Source of the DNA: Clavelina lepadiformis
Taxonomy: Eukaryota > Chordata > Ascidiacea > Aplousobranchia > Clavelinidae
Reading direction: 5' to 3'
Length of the DNA stretch: 64,000 nucleotides
NCBI RefSeq assembly: GCF_947623445.1
Contig: NC_135240.1
Coordinates: forward strand, 6,820,001 to 6,884,000
The notes under the pieces were generated by a model. That model did no database searches, was not told the DNA's origin, and saw nothing but the letters and a program-made list of their open reading frames with translations. Within the stretch, counting starts at the first letter, position 1, and the number at the start of each line of letters is the position of its first letter. Below are positions 1-13,500 of this stretch, piece by piece. Both the position numbers and the translations under genes were made by a program.

Positions 1-3000
1 TTTGGCAGAGGTTTCTTTCCCATTTTCGTAGTAATTCTGCGCAGGCTGACCTCAGTAACAGTAGCAAGATGTAACAAGTGGTATTACAGCATTTCGAAAG
101 TCTTTTATAGGCTGCGTGTGTAGAAAAATTTAGAAAGAAGTTTCATTGAAAGTCTGATAACGTTATAGATTATGATAACGAGGTTTGTTTACAAATCCAA
201 GACCTGTTAGAATTTGCCCCCAGTCCATCACAGCGACAGATAATCAAGTGTATTTTGCTATCGTCAATAATTGACTCGACGTGACATTGCACCACTACCA
301 AATACCTTCAAAAGTTACGTTGCGAGTTTGTATTTTGATACAAGATTGAACCATTGTATCGCCAATCAGCTCTGGAGCTGGCAGTTAGAGAAGACGATGT
401 CTAAAACGATTTTCAAAACAAGTCACTAGTCCATGGTTCTTCTAATGCTGCAAACGCTTATCAATATTTTCGCACGCACGGCCTGCACATTCGTGTCATG
501 TGCTATGCTGATGATACCAAAACATTACAAACTAAAGCGATCGCAGAACCGGCTAAAGAAACTGATTATTCGGCAAATTCATACCCACAGGCCAAGTACA
601 TAATTTGGAAACCCTTAGGGCAACACGGCAGAAAATTCTATTACTTACCCTGTAAATAAACAATACAGCGGTGGCTGCAACGCATCAGTTTTTTATTAAC
701 AAATGATATTATTATAGCGTTTGATCGTTTGAAGGAAGTAATTACGTGAATGTGCATTTTCGCGTGCTCGTTAGGCCATACCACTGCGTGCCACCAGGCT
801 GCTTACCTGGAAGTCGTTTGTTATTAGAGCAGTTACACTTCAGGGCCCAAACACATCTTAAAATGCAGTTGTTTATTTGCGTTTCAGAGATAATTACCAT
901 TGGCTACATAGTTGGTATTTTGTGGTCATTGATAGCACATTCGCTGGGCGTTAATAGTCTCGCATTTGTGTAGTCGGGTGATGCTGAAAATTGTTTTTTT
1001 TGAAATTATTTTCAACACCTAGCAGATGTAATCGATTTCAAGGGAAAATGGTTGATCATGTGTTTGTTTTTCCCCATTCATTGAAAATGTAACTACTATA
1101 AGATTTCTGACTGACAAGGTTAAGCACGAAAATAACTCTGTATTGTCCACGAAAATAACTCCATTGCTCTGATTTAACCTGAATACTTCCACGGCGGCTT
1201 GCGGAAGTGCAGAGTTTGTTGATAAATTAAGCGCAAAACAAATCACGTCAGTTGTTGACTCCGAAAAATCAAGTCGATGTTTACGACAATGCTTGCTACA
1301 GTTTATAGCCTGTTTGCTATAAATAGCATTTTCTCCTTGAAAGCGAAACTGAATTTTTGCCATCTCACGTCTATATTATACTACATATGGTAGCCTATAA
1401 ATACGCAGCCAATTATAACTGTCTGCATCTCACAGGCAACAACTGTCATGTAGAATTATGTCATGAATTACGACAATTGCTGTAGTCTTAAGGACAGTGT
1501 AGATTAGGCGTGTTTAATTTTCATTAAATAACGTGACTAATCAACAACAGACGACGTCGTTTTCTGCAATCGGCTGTTGGTGCAGTATAGGCTAACCAGC
1601 CAATGCAAATCGTGCCTCGCTACACTATACCGATTGAGGTTAGTTCATCAGGTTTATTTTCTATCCTCATTGTAAATGCCGTTGCACCATACCATACATC
1701 CGTCAATTCACGCAGAGGTTTTTCCTGTAATATGTCAAGCCACGTCGCGTTACGTCTGAGGTTTTTTTCTTTGAAAAGAACTGTAAGTAGGCGTTCCTGC
1801 CTGCTGTGTTCGCAGTTTGATGGAGCTTCCGTTTTATCAATTATCACGTTCGAGAGAAAATTTATTTTTTGTTGAAATCTACTCTATTCATCAACCGCGA
1901 TATCATACCGGATAAACTCATAACAATATTAACCTACATTTTATACAAAAATCAACCACAACATGTAATAATTATAATTATTAACCTTTGTAATGGCATA
2001 CATAGCGTTCTTACTAGTTATCAAAATCGCTTTTTTCAGGGAATTTCGAAATTCAAATTAATCACAAAACGTAGCTTTAGTTTATGATTTGTCAAAAAAA
2101 GACAGCAAACAGACTTATCGTCTAATTAAGCAATGGATATTTCCTGCCAGGTGTTAACCGTTCATGATTGTACAGTATTGCATGAAAAAATACATAGGCT
2201 ATTACAGACCATAATTATAAGGGTGTAACAAAATCACGTCAATGGGGTGTTCCAAAAGTTTCTTTGATATTTTTATGGAAGACTTAACACTATAGACCTA
2301 TGTTATCTATATGCTATGTATATGACTGAAGTATGAAGTCTGGATGACTATTACTTAGCCTGTGCCAGCTTTTCACGACTCTGTGCTTTTGTTTTATCTT
2401 TGTATCAAAGCTTGGTAAAATAATGATGTCTTGGTTGCTGTTAATACGGTGCATCCTATTGCCGGTCTACCTATGGTAAAACTGACACATATCGAAACAG
2501 TCACGAGAAAGACTAAATAGAGCTATACCGCAGCACTTCCACGCGCTAAACCAAAAATTTCACTTTCAAATTACCATGAAATAGCTTATTATCACCTATC
2601 CTTGTTAGTGAATTGTAGCAGTTGGCCTATTCGTTATTCTAATATCAGCTTTTCATTTGGTACAACATTTCCTGTGTATACACAAGCACTACCATAAACT
2701 GATGCTGCTATTCTTTTCTATATCGAAACGAGCTCGCTCATATCAAGTAAATTGGTTATTGACAATAGAACTAAACGTTTTTCGTGAGGGCCCTTGCACG
2801 ATTTTTAGCTTTTTAGCGCCACCTCCAGGATAATCGCAAAACACTGCAGTTATTATGTAGTTAACTAAAAACATTATTCATCAAATATAAGGCACAGCTG
2901 GTGAATACAGAACTTTAGTGTCTGCCAATAAAGTTCAATAAATTGACAATAAAGTTCTGTATTCACCAGTTGTGCCTTCTATTTGATAATTATTACGCCC

Positions 3001-4561
3001 GGTGGTAACCAAAGTATATTCAAAAAGCATAATTTAAAGCTGTCATCATTTCACTGGAAAAATCGTAGCCTTCCTTTGAAGCTCTTTTCCTAAATTCTTG
3101 TTAAACTTAAATATTATAACATAGTAACCTAAACCTAAGTTAAATCTACCTTCTAATCAAAATTTAACTTCAATTAAACACTTTAAAAAGCTAAATTTAA
3201 CTGTTTGCAATTTGTACGCCCATCCAAAATAATTCAGACCAAACAATAAAATATATTTGCAGTCATTGTCTTTATAAGCAAAGTAGCTTAGCCTGCATGG
3301 CCTTTTTTGGTCATGCTTTTCAAAGTAAGGTATATGGAATTTACCCTTGGTAGCGTAAGAAATTAAAGAAGGCGAAAAGTGTGTTTAAAAATTATTGCCA
3401 TCAAAAAACGTCCACGCTCTTGACGAAAAATAAAATGATTGATTGACCTCAACGGTAATGAGAGTAGACAAAAGTGAATTAATTGTGCGGATTACTGGTA
3501 TTTTTCTCGAAAAATACATTTTTAGCATTTCTGAAATTAAAAAATAGGTCTCCTGCGCTGTAGAAAGTTAGGTACAACTAGGTACCACACTTCCCAAATG
3601 TTGCCTTTTGCAGACATAATAGGCCTACATACTTCGTTAATTAATATGAAGTTATAAAGAATTCCAATTTATACTAGCCTGTTTATTGCCATGTATGTAC
3701 CTTATGTAGTCAATCATATTAAGAGATTAAATATGATATTTTGTAAACCTCTTTCCACAAACTTGCGGTGTTGAAAGTATTTTGTAAAATCCTCAATTTC
3801 TCACCTTTTATTGATAAACTATGTGGTATGCCATTTCTCATTTTATTAATTAGTGTCGCCTAATCATCTTTTCCATTCAGTTTTAAATGTTTTGTTACAT
3901 CCATTGCTGCCAACCTCTTATAAATGTATTCCATGCCAATCAACGCGCTGGTTTTCGCACTGAATTCTTTTCCATAGAGGCTGAAGAAGATGAACTAGGC
4001 TATTTTAAAGCTCTTATATAGCAAACAAAAATAAGTTCTTTTGATAAACATCGTGTGCATAAGAGAAAGGGGACTAGATTTGTGCATTAAAGTTAAACTT
4101 TTTGCTTCTATTTTTGCTCCAGACCTCACTTCGCTTTCTTTTTATACCGTCTGATAAGTTATCGACGTAATTGCAGAGTCTATAGGTGGACCTAACATTT
4201 TAACTCCTATTTATCTATAAAACAAAGTATGGAAACTTCTTTGCACTACATCACTTTTGAGTTTTCACTGCACTTGCAAAATTTCATATTTCTTAAATTC
4301 TAGCTGATTGGAAAAGATCAAATTCATCTAATGAAATATTGCGTAAATTAAAAATTTGTCAGGTTGCTTGCAAACTTTCCAGTTTTGGCTAGGCCTAGTT
4401 GTTTGAACTACTTAAAATTGTCTGACATAATCACTTGGTAAATTTTTTACAGATATTTGGCTTGGGCGTTTGATACGTACAATGTAGGACACTTAAAAAA
4501 ACATCAGTTAGATGCGAATAAACCCACTGTTTTTTTGTAAGTATAAACTGTTATCTGCAAA
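1..4561. other. intergenic / upstream region of the TBC1D9-like gene
   Basis: I see no recognisable gene in this 4.5-kb stretch. The short open frames (for example a 114-codon minus-strand frame at 1019-1363) resemble no family I know and have no splice-supported continuation. The region is AT-rich and holds one strong hairpin repeat (2881-2986, listed separately) and a short motif at about 3409-3446 that recurs at about 58351-58392. The last few hundred bases before 4562 should hold the 5' UTR and promoter of the TBC1D9-like gene, but I cannot place a transcription start. Confidence 0.6.
2881..2986. repeat. inverted repeat, 36-bp arms (MITE-like hairpin)
   Basis: The left arm at 2881-2916 is nearly the exact reverse complement of the right arm at 2951-2986; I count two mismatches over 36 positions. 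The 34-bp spacer holds a direct repeat: caataaagttc at 2925-2935 recurs at 2947-2957, overlapping the right arm. The structure would fold into a long hairpin. It fits a very small foldback or MITE element; I did not find an obvious target-site duplication. No coding potential. Confidence 0.75.
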
Positions 4562-7500
4562 ATGTGGATGAAACCACATGAAGTCCTGTTGGCGAATGCA
4601 CTGTGGGTTACCGAACGAGAAAACACATTCTTCATTCTGCAAAGACGTAAAGGTCACGGTGACAGAGGCTTGAGTTCAATTCTTGTAAATACCTTGGACA
4701 CAGTTTTAGATTCGAGTGCAAAAGTTTCACCCTATCGAATTTTGCATCAAACTCCAACTTCTGAAATTAGCTTTCAAATTGCTACTGGTATGTTTTCATA
4801 GTAGTGGTTGATAAATGACTTAACACCTGTAACATTTAAAAGCACTGTAAACTGCAATTGAAAAACTAAAATATCAGTCATAATGTAAAACTCATTCTTA
4901 ACTTATTTGCACATTGGTGTTATGTGTTTCTATGAATGTTTTTTGAAGGAACTTCCAAACGTGACATATTTTCCAAATGGGAATGGTTAGAACAAAATTT
5001 GATGAAAACTTTGTCTTCTTTTGAATCTGAAGATGATGCCACTGATTTCTTACTGGGAAAGATTGAGAGTCTGGTTGCAACTCAGGGAAGACCTGCGGTA
5101 TGAGAACTGCTGTTTGTCTTATTTGGATTATTCTCTTGAGAGTAATAATATACATGTTTATTGTAGTACTGGTGATGTCATAACGCTTCGATTTATGGCT
5201 GAATTTCATTTTTAGTCCAATGAAGGCAACAATAGTAAAAAGTTCAAAGAGGCGTCGATAAAATTCCGCCGTCTGTTTGGAATGCCCGACGAAGAAAAAT
5301 TGGTAAACTATTACTCATGCAGTTACTGGAAGAGAAAAGTTCCAAGACAAGGCTGGTTATATCTCAGTGTCAACCATTTATGCTTCTATTCATTTCTGCT
5401 TGGTAAAGAAGCGAAGCTCATAATTCGGTGAGTGATTGCTTGGGTAGTGGTAGCTTCAGTGCTATTTTGGATATATTGTATGATATATAACTCCTATGTC
5501 TTTGCAAAATGTTTATTTGTTGTTTAGATGTAACAGTTGCATGCCAGTTAAATTTTATTACATATAATGTATAATTTACTTTTTGTTGTTATTGATATAA
5601 TCCCTGTGTAGCTAGTATTTTGTTTTTCCAGTTGGGTGGATGTTACAAAAATGGAGAAAAATAATACGATGCTTGTACCTGAAAGTATAAACGTCACAAC
5701 CAGAGAAGACAGTTATGTGTTTTCTATGTTTATGAATATAAGCGAAACACACAACCTCATGACACAACTAGCAAATATTGCAATACGCCAATTGCTTGAT
5801 CGAGAAACTTTTGAAGAAGACTTTAGTCTCAAGGACCGTGGCACAGTTGAAACAACCTCTCGTAACTCAAGCAAACGCAGTCGTAACCGGAAAAAGAAAA
5901 AGGTTCGTCCGTTTTCTATTATAGCCAGTTCGTTGGCCATACATTCTGCTAAACATGGTTTGGTTCTTATTGTCACATAAGTGTATGTAGTTGAACCGCC
6001 CATTTCCCAGCTTTTGTTTCTGTAAGCAATGCTCCTGTCAATATACATGCACATACGCAGTTTATTTTTATTACGTCGCCATTTTAGGTGTTCACTTTGA
6101 AAAGAGATCTTGATGCCAGGGCTCGCAGTGAAAAATATCGATTTCTTTTCCGTTTACCAAAGAATGAACGATTGGACGGCCACATCCAATGCACTTTATG
6201 GGCTGCATATGAGAAAAAACATATCTGGGGAAATCTTTTTCTTTCTCACAACTACATGTGTTTCACTGCGTAAGAACATGGCATTTGTCCACTCAGAAAA
6301 CTTGCCAAGTTTTTTTTTTATGTGGTTTACTTTTAAAAATCTTCAGCCGACATATATATACCAAACTCTTTTGTTTAAGATTAATGTTCTTAATATTTTT
6401 ATGATCTGTCAATGTCTGTTGCTGATGAAGCTTAATCAGTTAGTCTAATGCAGACTTAATTTAATGTTTCACATGAAGACAATTTCAAGAAGTAGTTCAT
6501 CTGGTCATCCCAATGAGAGAAGTGAATATTGTGGAGAAAGCTGACAGTTCCAATGTGTTACCATTCCCCATATCTATCAGTACCAGGTAGTCGAACATTT
6601 GTTTGTTTTGTGATTAAAATCCTTTTCAAATTATAATGTAAGTCTTCATGTAATATGTGTTCCACTTGATACAGTATAACATAATTTTATTATTGGCTAA
6701 ACTATGCTGAATCATCATACGACATAAATCATGATGTATGTGAGTTAATCTGCAGGTGTTTATATTTTTAACTCCACGCGTATTTTTATGTGTTCTTGTT
6801 TTTGTATCTTTGTTTGGGTGGCAGGGGCAAGATGACATTCCTGTTTGGCAACTTGCATGACCGCGATTATCTTCTCAATCTTATTTCTGATTTCTTGTCG
6901 AAAACAAAACATCAAAGCTTCAAGAAATCATCCTGTTCAACCCCAAACTCGGATACTAAAAAGGTAAAATTGTTTCATTTGATCACTGATTAGTGAAATG
7001 TATTTAATTATTTTTTTTTCAATATAAATCTATTTTTCAAATAAATATTATAAACTAGACCATATTATTATTTTCTTGCCCAAGCGTTACATGCTGTTTT
7101 AATCTTTGTCATGTTCATATCAGATTGCGTTATATATTGTCTAACATTTATCAATAATACTGTATAATGTTTTTTGTTTACTAATTAGTAATTTTTGTTA
7201 ATTATGTCTAGACTAGTTCCCTCGAAAATGCCCTCACATGTAATTGCACGTATGAAAAATTTACATCCATACTCAAATAGAAATTGCTTCATTTTCATAT
7301 TGTTCAAACAAAAACAAGCCTTATAACCAGTCAAAAAAGTTATGCTAAATTGTGAGCATTATCGTCATCACCATTACTATTTGCAGTTTGTTGTTGTTTT
7401 TGTGTTTGTTACTTATAATCTTTAATGTTATTACATCATAATTGTGCTAATGATTTGCAAGAATATTACATCATCGGCCTGACATCCTATTGATGTATAC

Positions 7501-10500
7501 TTATTAATATGTGGTAGTAGGGTCAGTTGATCACGTGTAAATATTCAATTGTTCTGTAACAGATAGTTTCAGATCCAAGTGACTCTTCAGAAGGAAATGA
7601 TGAAAGTAATAATGTGATTGAATTACAACCAGCACTGGCAACAGTTTTCAGCAGGTATCGATTCTATTCAACAGCTTGTCACTGTCACACAACTGCAACT
7701 TTTTCATAATTTGTGGTGTTCCATTTTGCTACGGATTTATTGAAAGTCTTTTATGTATAAATAGTAGGGCTGAGCTAATACGAGCCCAAACTGGAATAGA
7801 TTCACCGAATATCGCCTTTTTGGAAGATTTGGACGAACACAATTGCTAACAATGGTGAACCCGAACCCGAATACAATACTACTTACAAATTTATCGACTG
7901 TTCTATAATGATGCTGCAGTGCTCTATTTTCCTGGCTTATCTAAAGTAGAGTCAACATTTCTTACTGAAAATGTTTTACTGAAGGATTTCGCTTAAAACT
8001 CAATTTGCCATTTAATCATTAATTTTTAGCAATTAAGTCACGTTACAAGCAAGATTTGGCAGCTTTTTGATAGAATTTTATCATTTGGTGCTGATACGAA
8101 TAGATTCGGGATTTATTTGGATTGACCTTTATTGTATTCGGGTTCACACAAACCATTCTCGTGGCACAACCCTAATAAAGACTTGTCACCGTAATTGTTT
8201 TTCTATAGACGAGATCCGAATGACATCGATGCCAAAGAAACAGTAAAGAAGCATCTTTGGAGTATTCACTTCTCAGAATATGGTCGAGGGGTGTGCATGT
8301 ATCGCACGCCCAAAACCAGGGAGCTTGTAATGAAGGTAAATGCTGGCGTAAGATTCTTGTTATCTAATCAATAAAAAACGCTCCGATATGCTGGTGATCG
8401 AATACCCTTCTCTTAAACAAGTGACTCCGTCGTTAACTCAGCAACACGAGGTATTAGCCAGCTTAGAAACATAACATGCGATGGTTGTAGCTTTAGCTAG
8501 CGACTTTCAATCTTAGCACAGTGAAAGCCATCCTGTATCTAGTAAACTATATTATGTCTGTTTTACGAGAGAACCTTGAGGTATTGTATGATTAGATTAT
8601 AACCATATTGTTATTAGAGTCAAACACTAGGCTACCATGGAATTTTTTTTTCTTGCAGGGCGTTCCTGACAGTCTCCGTGGTGAGATATGGATGATTTAT
8701 TCCGGCGCCATCAATGAAATGGCAAACCATGAAGGTTATTACCAATCCCTGGTTGAAGAGTCTACCGGAAAGTCAACCCTGGCCACTGATGAAATAGGTA
8801 AAAAAATATGATTTCCCTTATCTTGTGAATACTATTTTGGTGACTTTGAAAAATGCAAGATGCAAAAGCATAGATTTTTACGTGGCTGATTGTTTTCTTT
8901 TAACTCTTTTTAATTTCTCACTTTATGTGAAATTGATTGGTAGCGTTTTGTAAAATATCTGACTTTGGTGATCTCCTCGTAGAAAGAGACTTGCATCGAT
9001 CATTGCCAGAACACCCGGCATTCCAGTCAAAAAGAGGAATTGACGCCCTGCGCCGAGTCTTAACTGCCTATGCTTTTCGTAATCCCAGCATAGGATACTG
9101 TCAGGTGAGTTTAGAATGCTACTTGGCTTCTTCGTCTCTTCTTACTAGAATACAGATTTTTCTACATATGTGTGACAACAATTAATATACTTTGGTTTTA
9201 CGACAACGTGAACGTTCCAGCGACTTCCTTAACATCGTTAGGTTTTTCTGTGAAACTTATTTATTTTTTTGCATTAAAAATGTGGTCAGTGAAATAGGAA
9301 ATGCCCACTACCATAGCAAATGCAAATTGAGTCAGTAAGCTTATATGTTTGTTGAGCTTTTAATGTAGAATGTTTCACCTGATTTAATAGCAATATATTG
9401 CTAACAACAATGGTTGTACCATCAAAAGGAAAATTGAAAACTGAATAACTTTCATTTTGGAGCCGTTGTTTGTTTCGCAATTTGGTCGTAACTTTCAACA
9501 ATTACCTTCTACTAAATGCTACATTTACATATTCAAATTTTTCTTTGAAGGCGATGAATATTGTGACATCGGTGATGCTGCTCTATGCAACAGAAGAGGA
9601 GGCATTTTGGCTCCTTGTCTCCCTCTGTGAGCGATTACTCCCAGATTATTACAACACGAGGGTGGTCGGTGCTCTTGTTGACCAGGTGGGGACTTTTCTC
9701 ATCTCGAAGTTTAAATATTTGCTCAAAACCCAACAACATATTACTTAACCACACGGCGAGGTGTAACTTATTTAACGATATGGTGTTAAGATTTGAGCCG
9801 ATTGGTGAAATGAAATTTACCGATTGATCTTTAAATCGCCAGGGAGTCTTTGATGATCTCACAAAGATCTATCTTCCTCGTATCCATGAGAAGCTGGAGT
9901 CGCTTGGAGTGGTCCGTACCGTCACCCTTTCCTGGTTTCTCACCCTCTTCCTGTGCTCTATGCCGTTTGATTCTGCTGTCCGTGTTGTTGATGCTTTTTT
10001 CTTCGATGGTGCTCGAGTTGTTTTCCAAATAGCACTGTGCATACTAAAGGCAAATGAGGTACAAAATTAAAAACCTCAAGTTATCCGTGTTTCCCATGAT
10101 GTTTTTAATCTGTAAACTTCTGTCAATTTTAAGCTTATGCCTCACTCTGTATCTAAGATTTCACATTTTAATACTAACATTTTTAAATCCTTCAAGGAGC
10201 AATTACTGAAATGCAACGATGATGGTGAAGCGATGACTATTCTCGCATCTTATCTAGACAAAGTAGGAAATCGTGACACAAGAGTGCCCACCTTTACTCA
10301 TTCCTCACAGGTACGACTCTTCGAACATTTTGTTCGACTCTTCTGTTTAATAAGGTTATAGAAGAGGATATTTAATCATTTTTTCGTAAACCCTGGTTGA
10401 TCATAACGCTTAACTGTTAGTTTAGTTAACTTGCTTTGTTTACAATATTTCCTTCTGTGATTATTTATTAATTTGATTATAATTCTTTGCCATATTCTTT

Positions 10501-13500
10501 CTTGATTGTTGCTTGACTCATGAACCTGCCTATTTAAAAAAATTTTGACTTCGTATCATTTGATACTTCAGGTCTTTGTGTCCCCTCCCACCTCCCCAGC
10601 GCCACCTATTGACATATCTGAGCTGCTGACCAACGCCTACTCTCACTACACACAGATCAGTGCCGAAACAATCGAAAACATGAGATTTAAACAGAGGATG
10701 ACGGTAAGGAATGTGGATTGTTACTGTTAAAAATGCCGTAATTGCCACATTTATACTTTGCATTGAACCAAATCTGTTATAATGGAAGTGTAGTTGGAAG
10801 CTGCTAATTACAACCACGGACATGAAGACTTTTGTTCAGTCGCTTTTTGTCACTATTTTGGTAAAAATGACTATCCATGTAAAAATCAATCTTCTTTTAA
10901 TATGATCAGTTTTCTTCTTCGTGTTTTGTGCTCTCGTACTCGCTGTGCTATTGCGTTTGGGCATTCATGCTAAGTGACATGGTCATCATACTTTAATTCT
11001 TGCTTCATATTTTCTACAACGGCACTTGGTCAAAGTTTTTCCACAATGCAACAGTTGTCTGACTTCAAAAAAAGCAATACTTCTTATCAGTGAACAAACA
11101 TTGCTGCATAATCATAATTCAGAGACTACATTGTTCTCAATTAAACTGTAGGTTGTACAAAGACTTGAAGATGCAACCACAAGAACAGTTGTCAAAGCTT
11201 TGCAGAGCGAGACTAAATTCTCCGATGAGGAACTCAAAGATTTGTTTCTGCTTTTTAAAGAAGAAAATCTCACCAAGTAAATTTCATTACAGTATATATT
11301 AACCAGCTTTCACTTTGTCGCATTCTTTCCTTTCTCGTTGGTATTGTCGTGCGTGCGATTGCAAACCCGCTAACGTTAACTGGTGATTGGTGTCAAGCAT
11401 GCGAAACCCAGTTACTTCCAGCTGAAGTATCGATGAGAGCTTTATTTTTAACACTCATGCATCTTGCTCAACATGACCAGTGTAAATTGTACGTAGGACA
11501 TACTGGGGGGCAAGTGGTACAGCAGTGGACAACAACATCCACGACCCATCGAAGCCACAACAAGAACAATACAAAGCTGACGTTGATCAGTTCAGGTCAG
11601 TTGGTGTCGGTATAAATTGATTACTCTTCATACTTCATTGCCTTGCTACTACAACCTGCTACTAGCACAGATGTTAGGTTAAGCCGACGCAGTGGAATTG
11701 CCAGTGCCGTCATATTGCTTTTTACTTTAACACACAATGAAACGACGCAAGACAATCGTTTTGCCTCTCTTTGACAGATTGCTCTTCCTTGCTTTATGCC
11801 CGTGGTGTGATGGCACTGCCACTGACAAATTAGCAGATCAGGTTTTCCGTCTTTGTGTCAAAAACGGAGAAAAACTGATGAGTTTTAAGGTAAGCGTAAG
11901 ATGCTACGAAAAAATTTTGATCATTTATATATCTTTGCGTGCAGCGTGAACCTGATATTTTCAAAACAACAAACTACTGTATATGGCGACTTTCATTTCT
12001 GCCAGGATTTTGCGTTGACACTCGCAGTGATCTGCCGAGCGGATCCCCAGCAGAAGCTCTCTCTTCTTTACCGTCTCCATCTTCCTCCTGCTCTCCCTTC
12101 TCTCCTGGATGAAGAGGATGCAGAACTTGGTGTTGAAGCTGATCACTATTTCCATGGCACAGAAGATGACGCAGGTAATACCATTTCTTGCATCACGTTG
12201 TGTGTTGTTTTACGTGGTTTCAGTTGACAATGAAAACGTTTATTGATCTAGATCTAGATGATTTAGAATTACTATTATGTTATTACTATTAATTGGCACT
12301 CAGTTATAAGTGTTTTTAGTTAGCTTTTATCATTATTCTTGAAACGCTCTTTGCTTTTGTTGTGTGTTCAATCCTTTCTAGGATATGGTCACATTTGATC
12401 AAATGATATGATCAAAATCCTGATATCTTTATCTCACCAGCTTCTACTTTTCGGCAGAAAAAAACAAGAAGGGTCTTGAATCTCCATTCAACTTGACCTC
12501 AGTGTCCGGATATGATCTCAAACGCTTCGACGCAGATGACATCATCATCGACAATGAGCTCATCACTGTGCGAGCGGTCGAAAATTACTTCTCCACGGAG
12601 AAAGCGGATCAGCAGATGAAAGAGAGCAAAGTGGTCACCCCAGCTTTTGGTGATGCGGGAGGCATCACGAACAAGTCGGAAAAAACGCAAGACTCGTCTT
12701 CTGATCAACCTCCGTTAACTTCAACCAATGATATCGAATTAAAGCCTGCAGAAGTGACAGATTGTGAAGAAGTGAATGAGTCGACAAATTTGGAAAGCCA
12801 CGAGTTGGATCGTCCAACTTCATTGTCACTTACATCAGTGCAGTCGGAAGGAACACAAGGTTTTTACTAACTTTAAGTTTTAGTGTGAAACTTGAGTAAT
12901 TCACGTTACATGCTTTTTTCAACATGACCCTACTCTCTTTTTTGTTAAAGAATCAATTTTAATAAATTCCCCTATAACATGGAATCTCCCTCGTGAAACA
13001 CAACACTTCGTTACTACTCGCCACACAGTTATATTGCTATGTTTGTTTGTTGGTAGGTGGGAGCAGCGAGTACGAAACAAATCTCACTTCAGATGAGACA
13101 CCAGCAGAAACTGCTGACGAGGTGAAAGATTATAACTATTATCTTGCCAAGTACACAAAAGAAAAGTCGGATAAAGTATCCATGAAAGATCTCCCACATT
13201 TAAGTCAGGTTAGTATGGAACTGGCCTTGACCCTTGCAGCTCATGCTCTTATGTGTGATGAGATTTACTACCAAAATACTGCGTCGTCATTCAGGGATGT
13301 TAACTCATCTTTATCGTTGCAAACTGGCGACACAATTCAAGTTGCCTAAAGAGCAAGTCAAATTCTAGTCATGTGAAAGTGTCATTATCATTACACAGAC
13401 TGAGTCACAGCAAAGTCACTAATGTTGTGGTAGTCCTGTGTTCTTTTTTACACTGCGTTGATGTTGACGATAAGCAGTATGGCAAATCCTTGTAACATTC

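Noticed and set aside
1019..1363. 114-codon minus-strand open frame
   Set aside because: No family resemblance, no second exon, no conserved motif. Length alone is not evidence in 64 kb.
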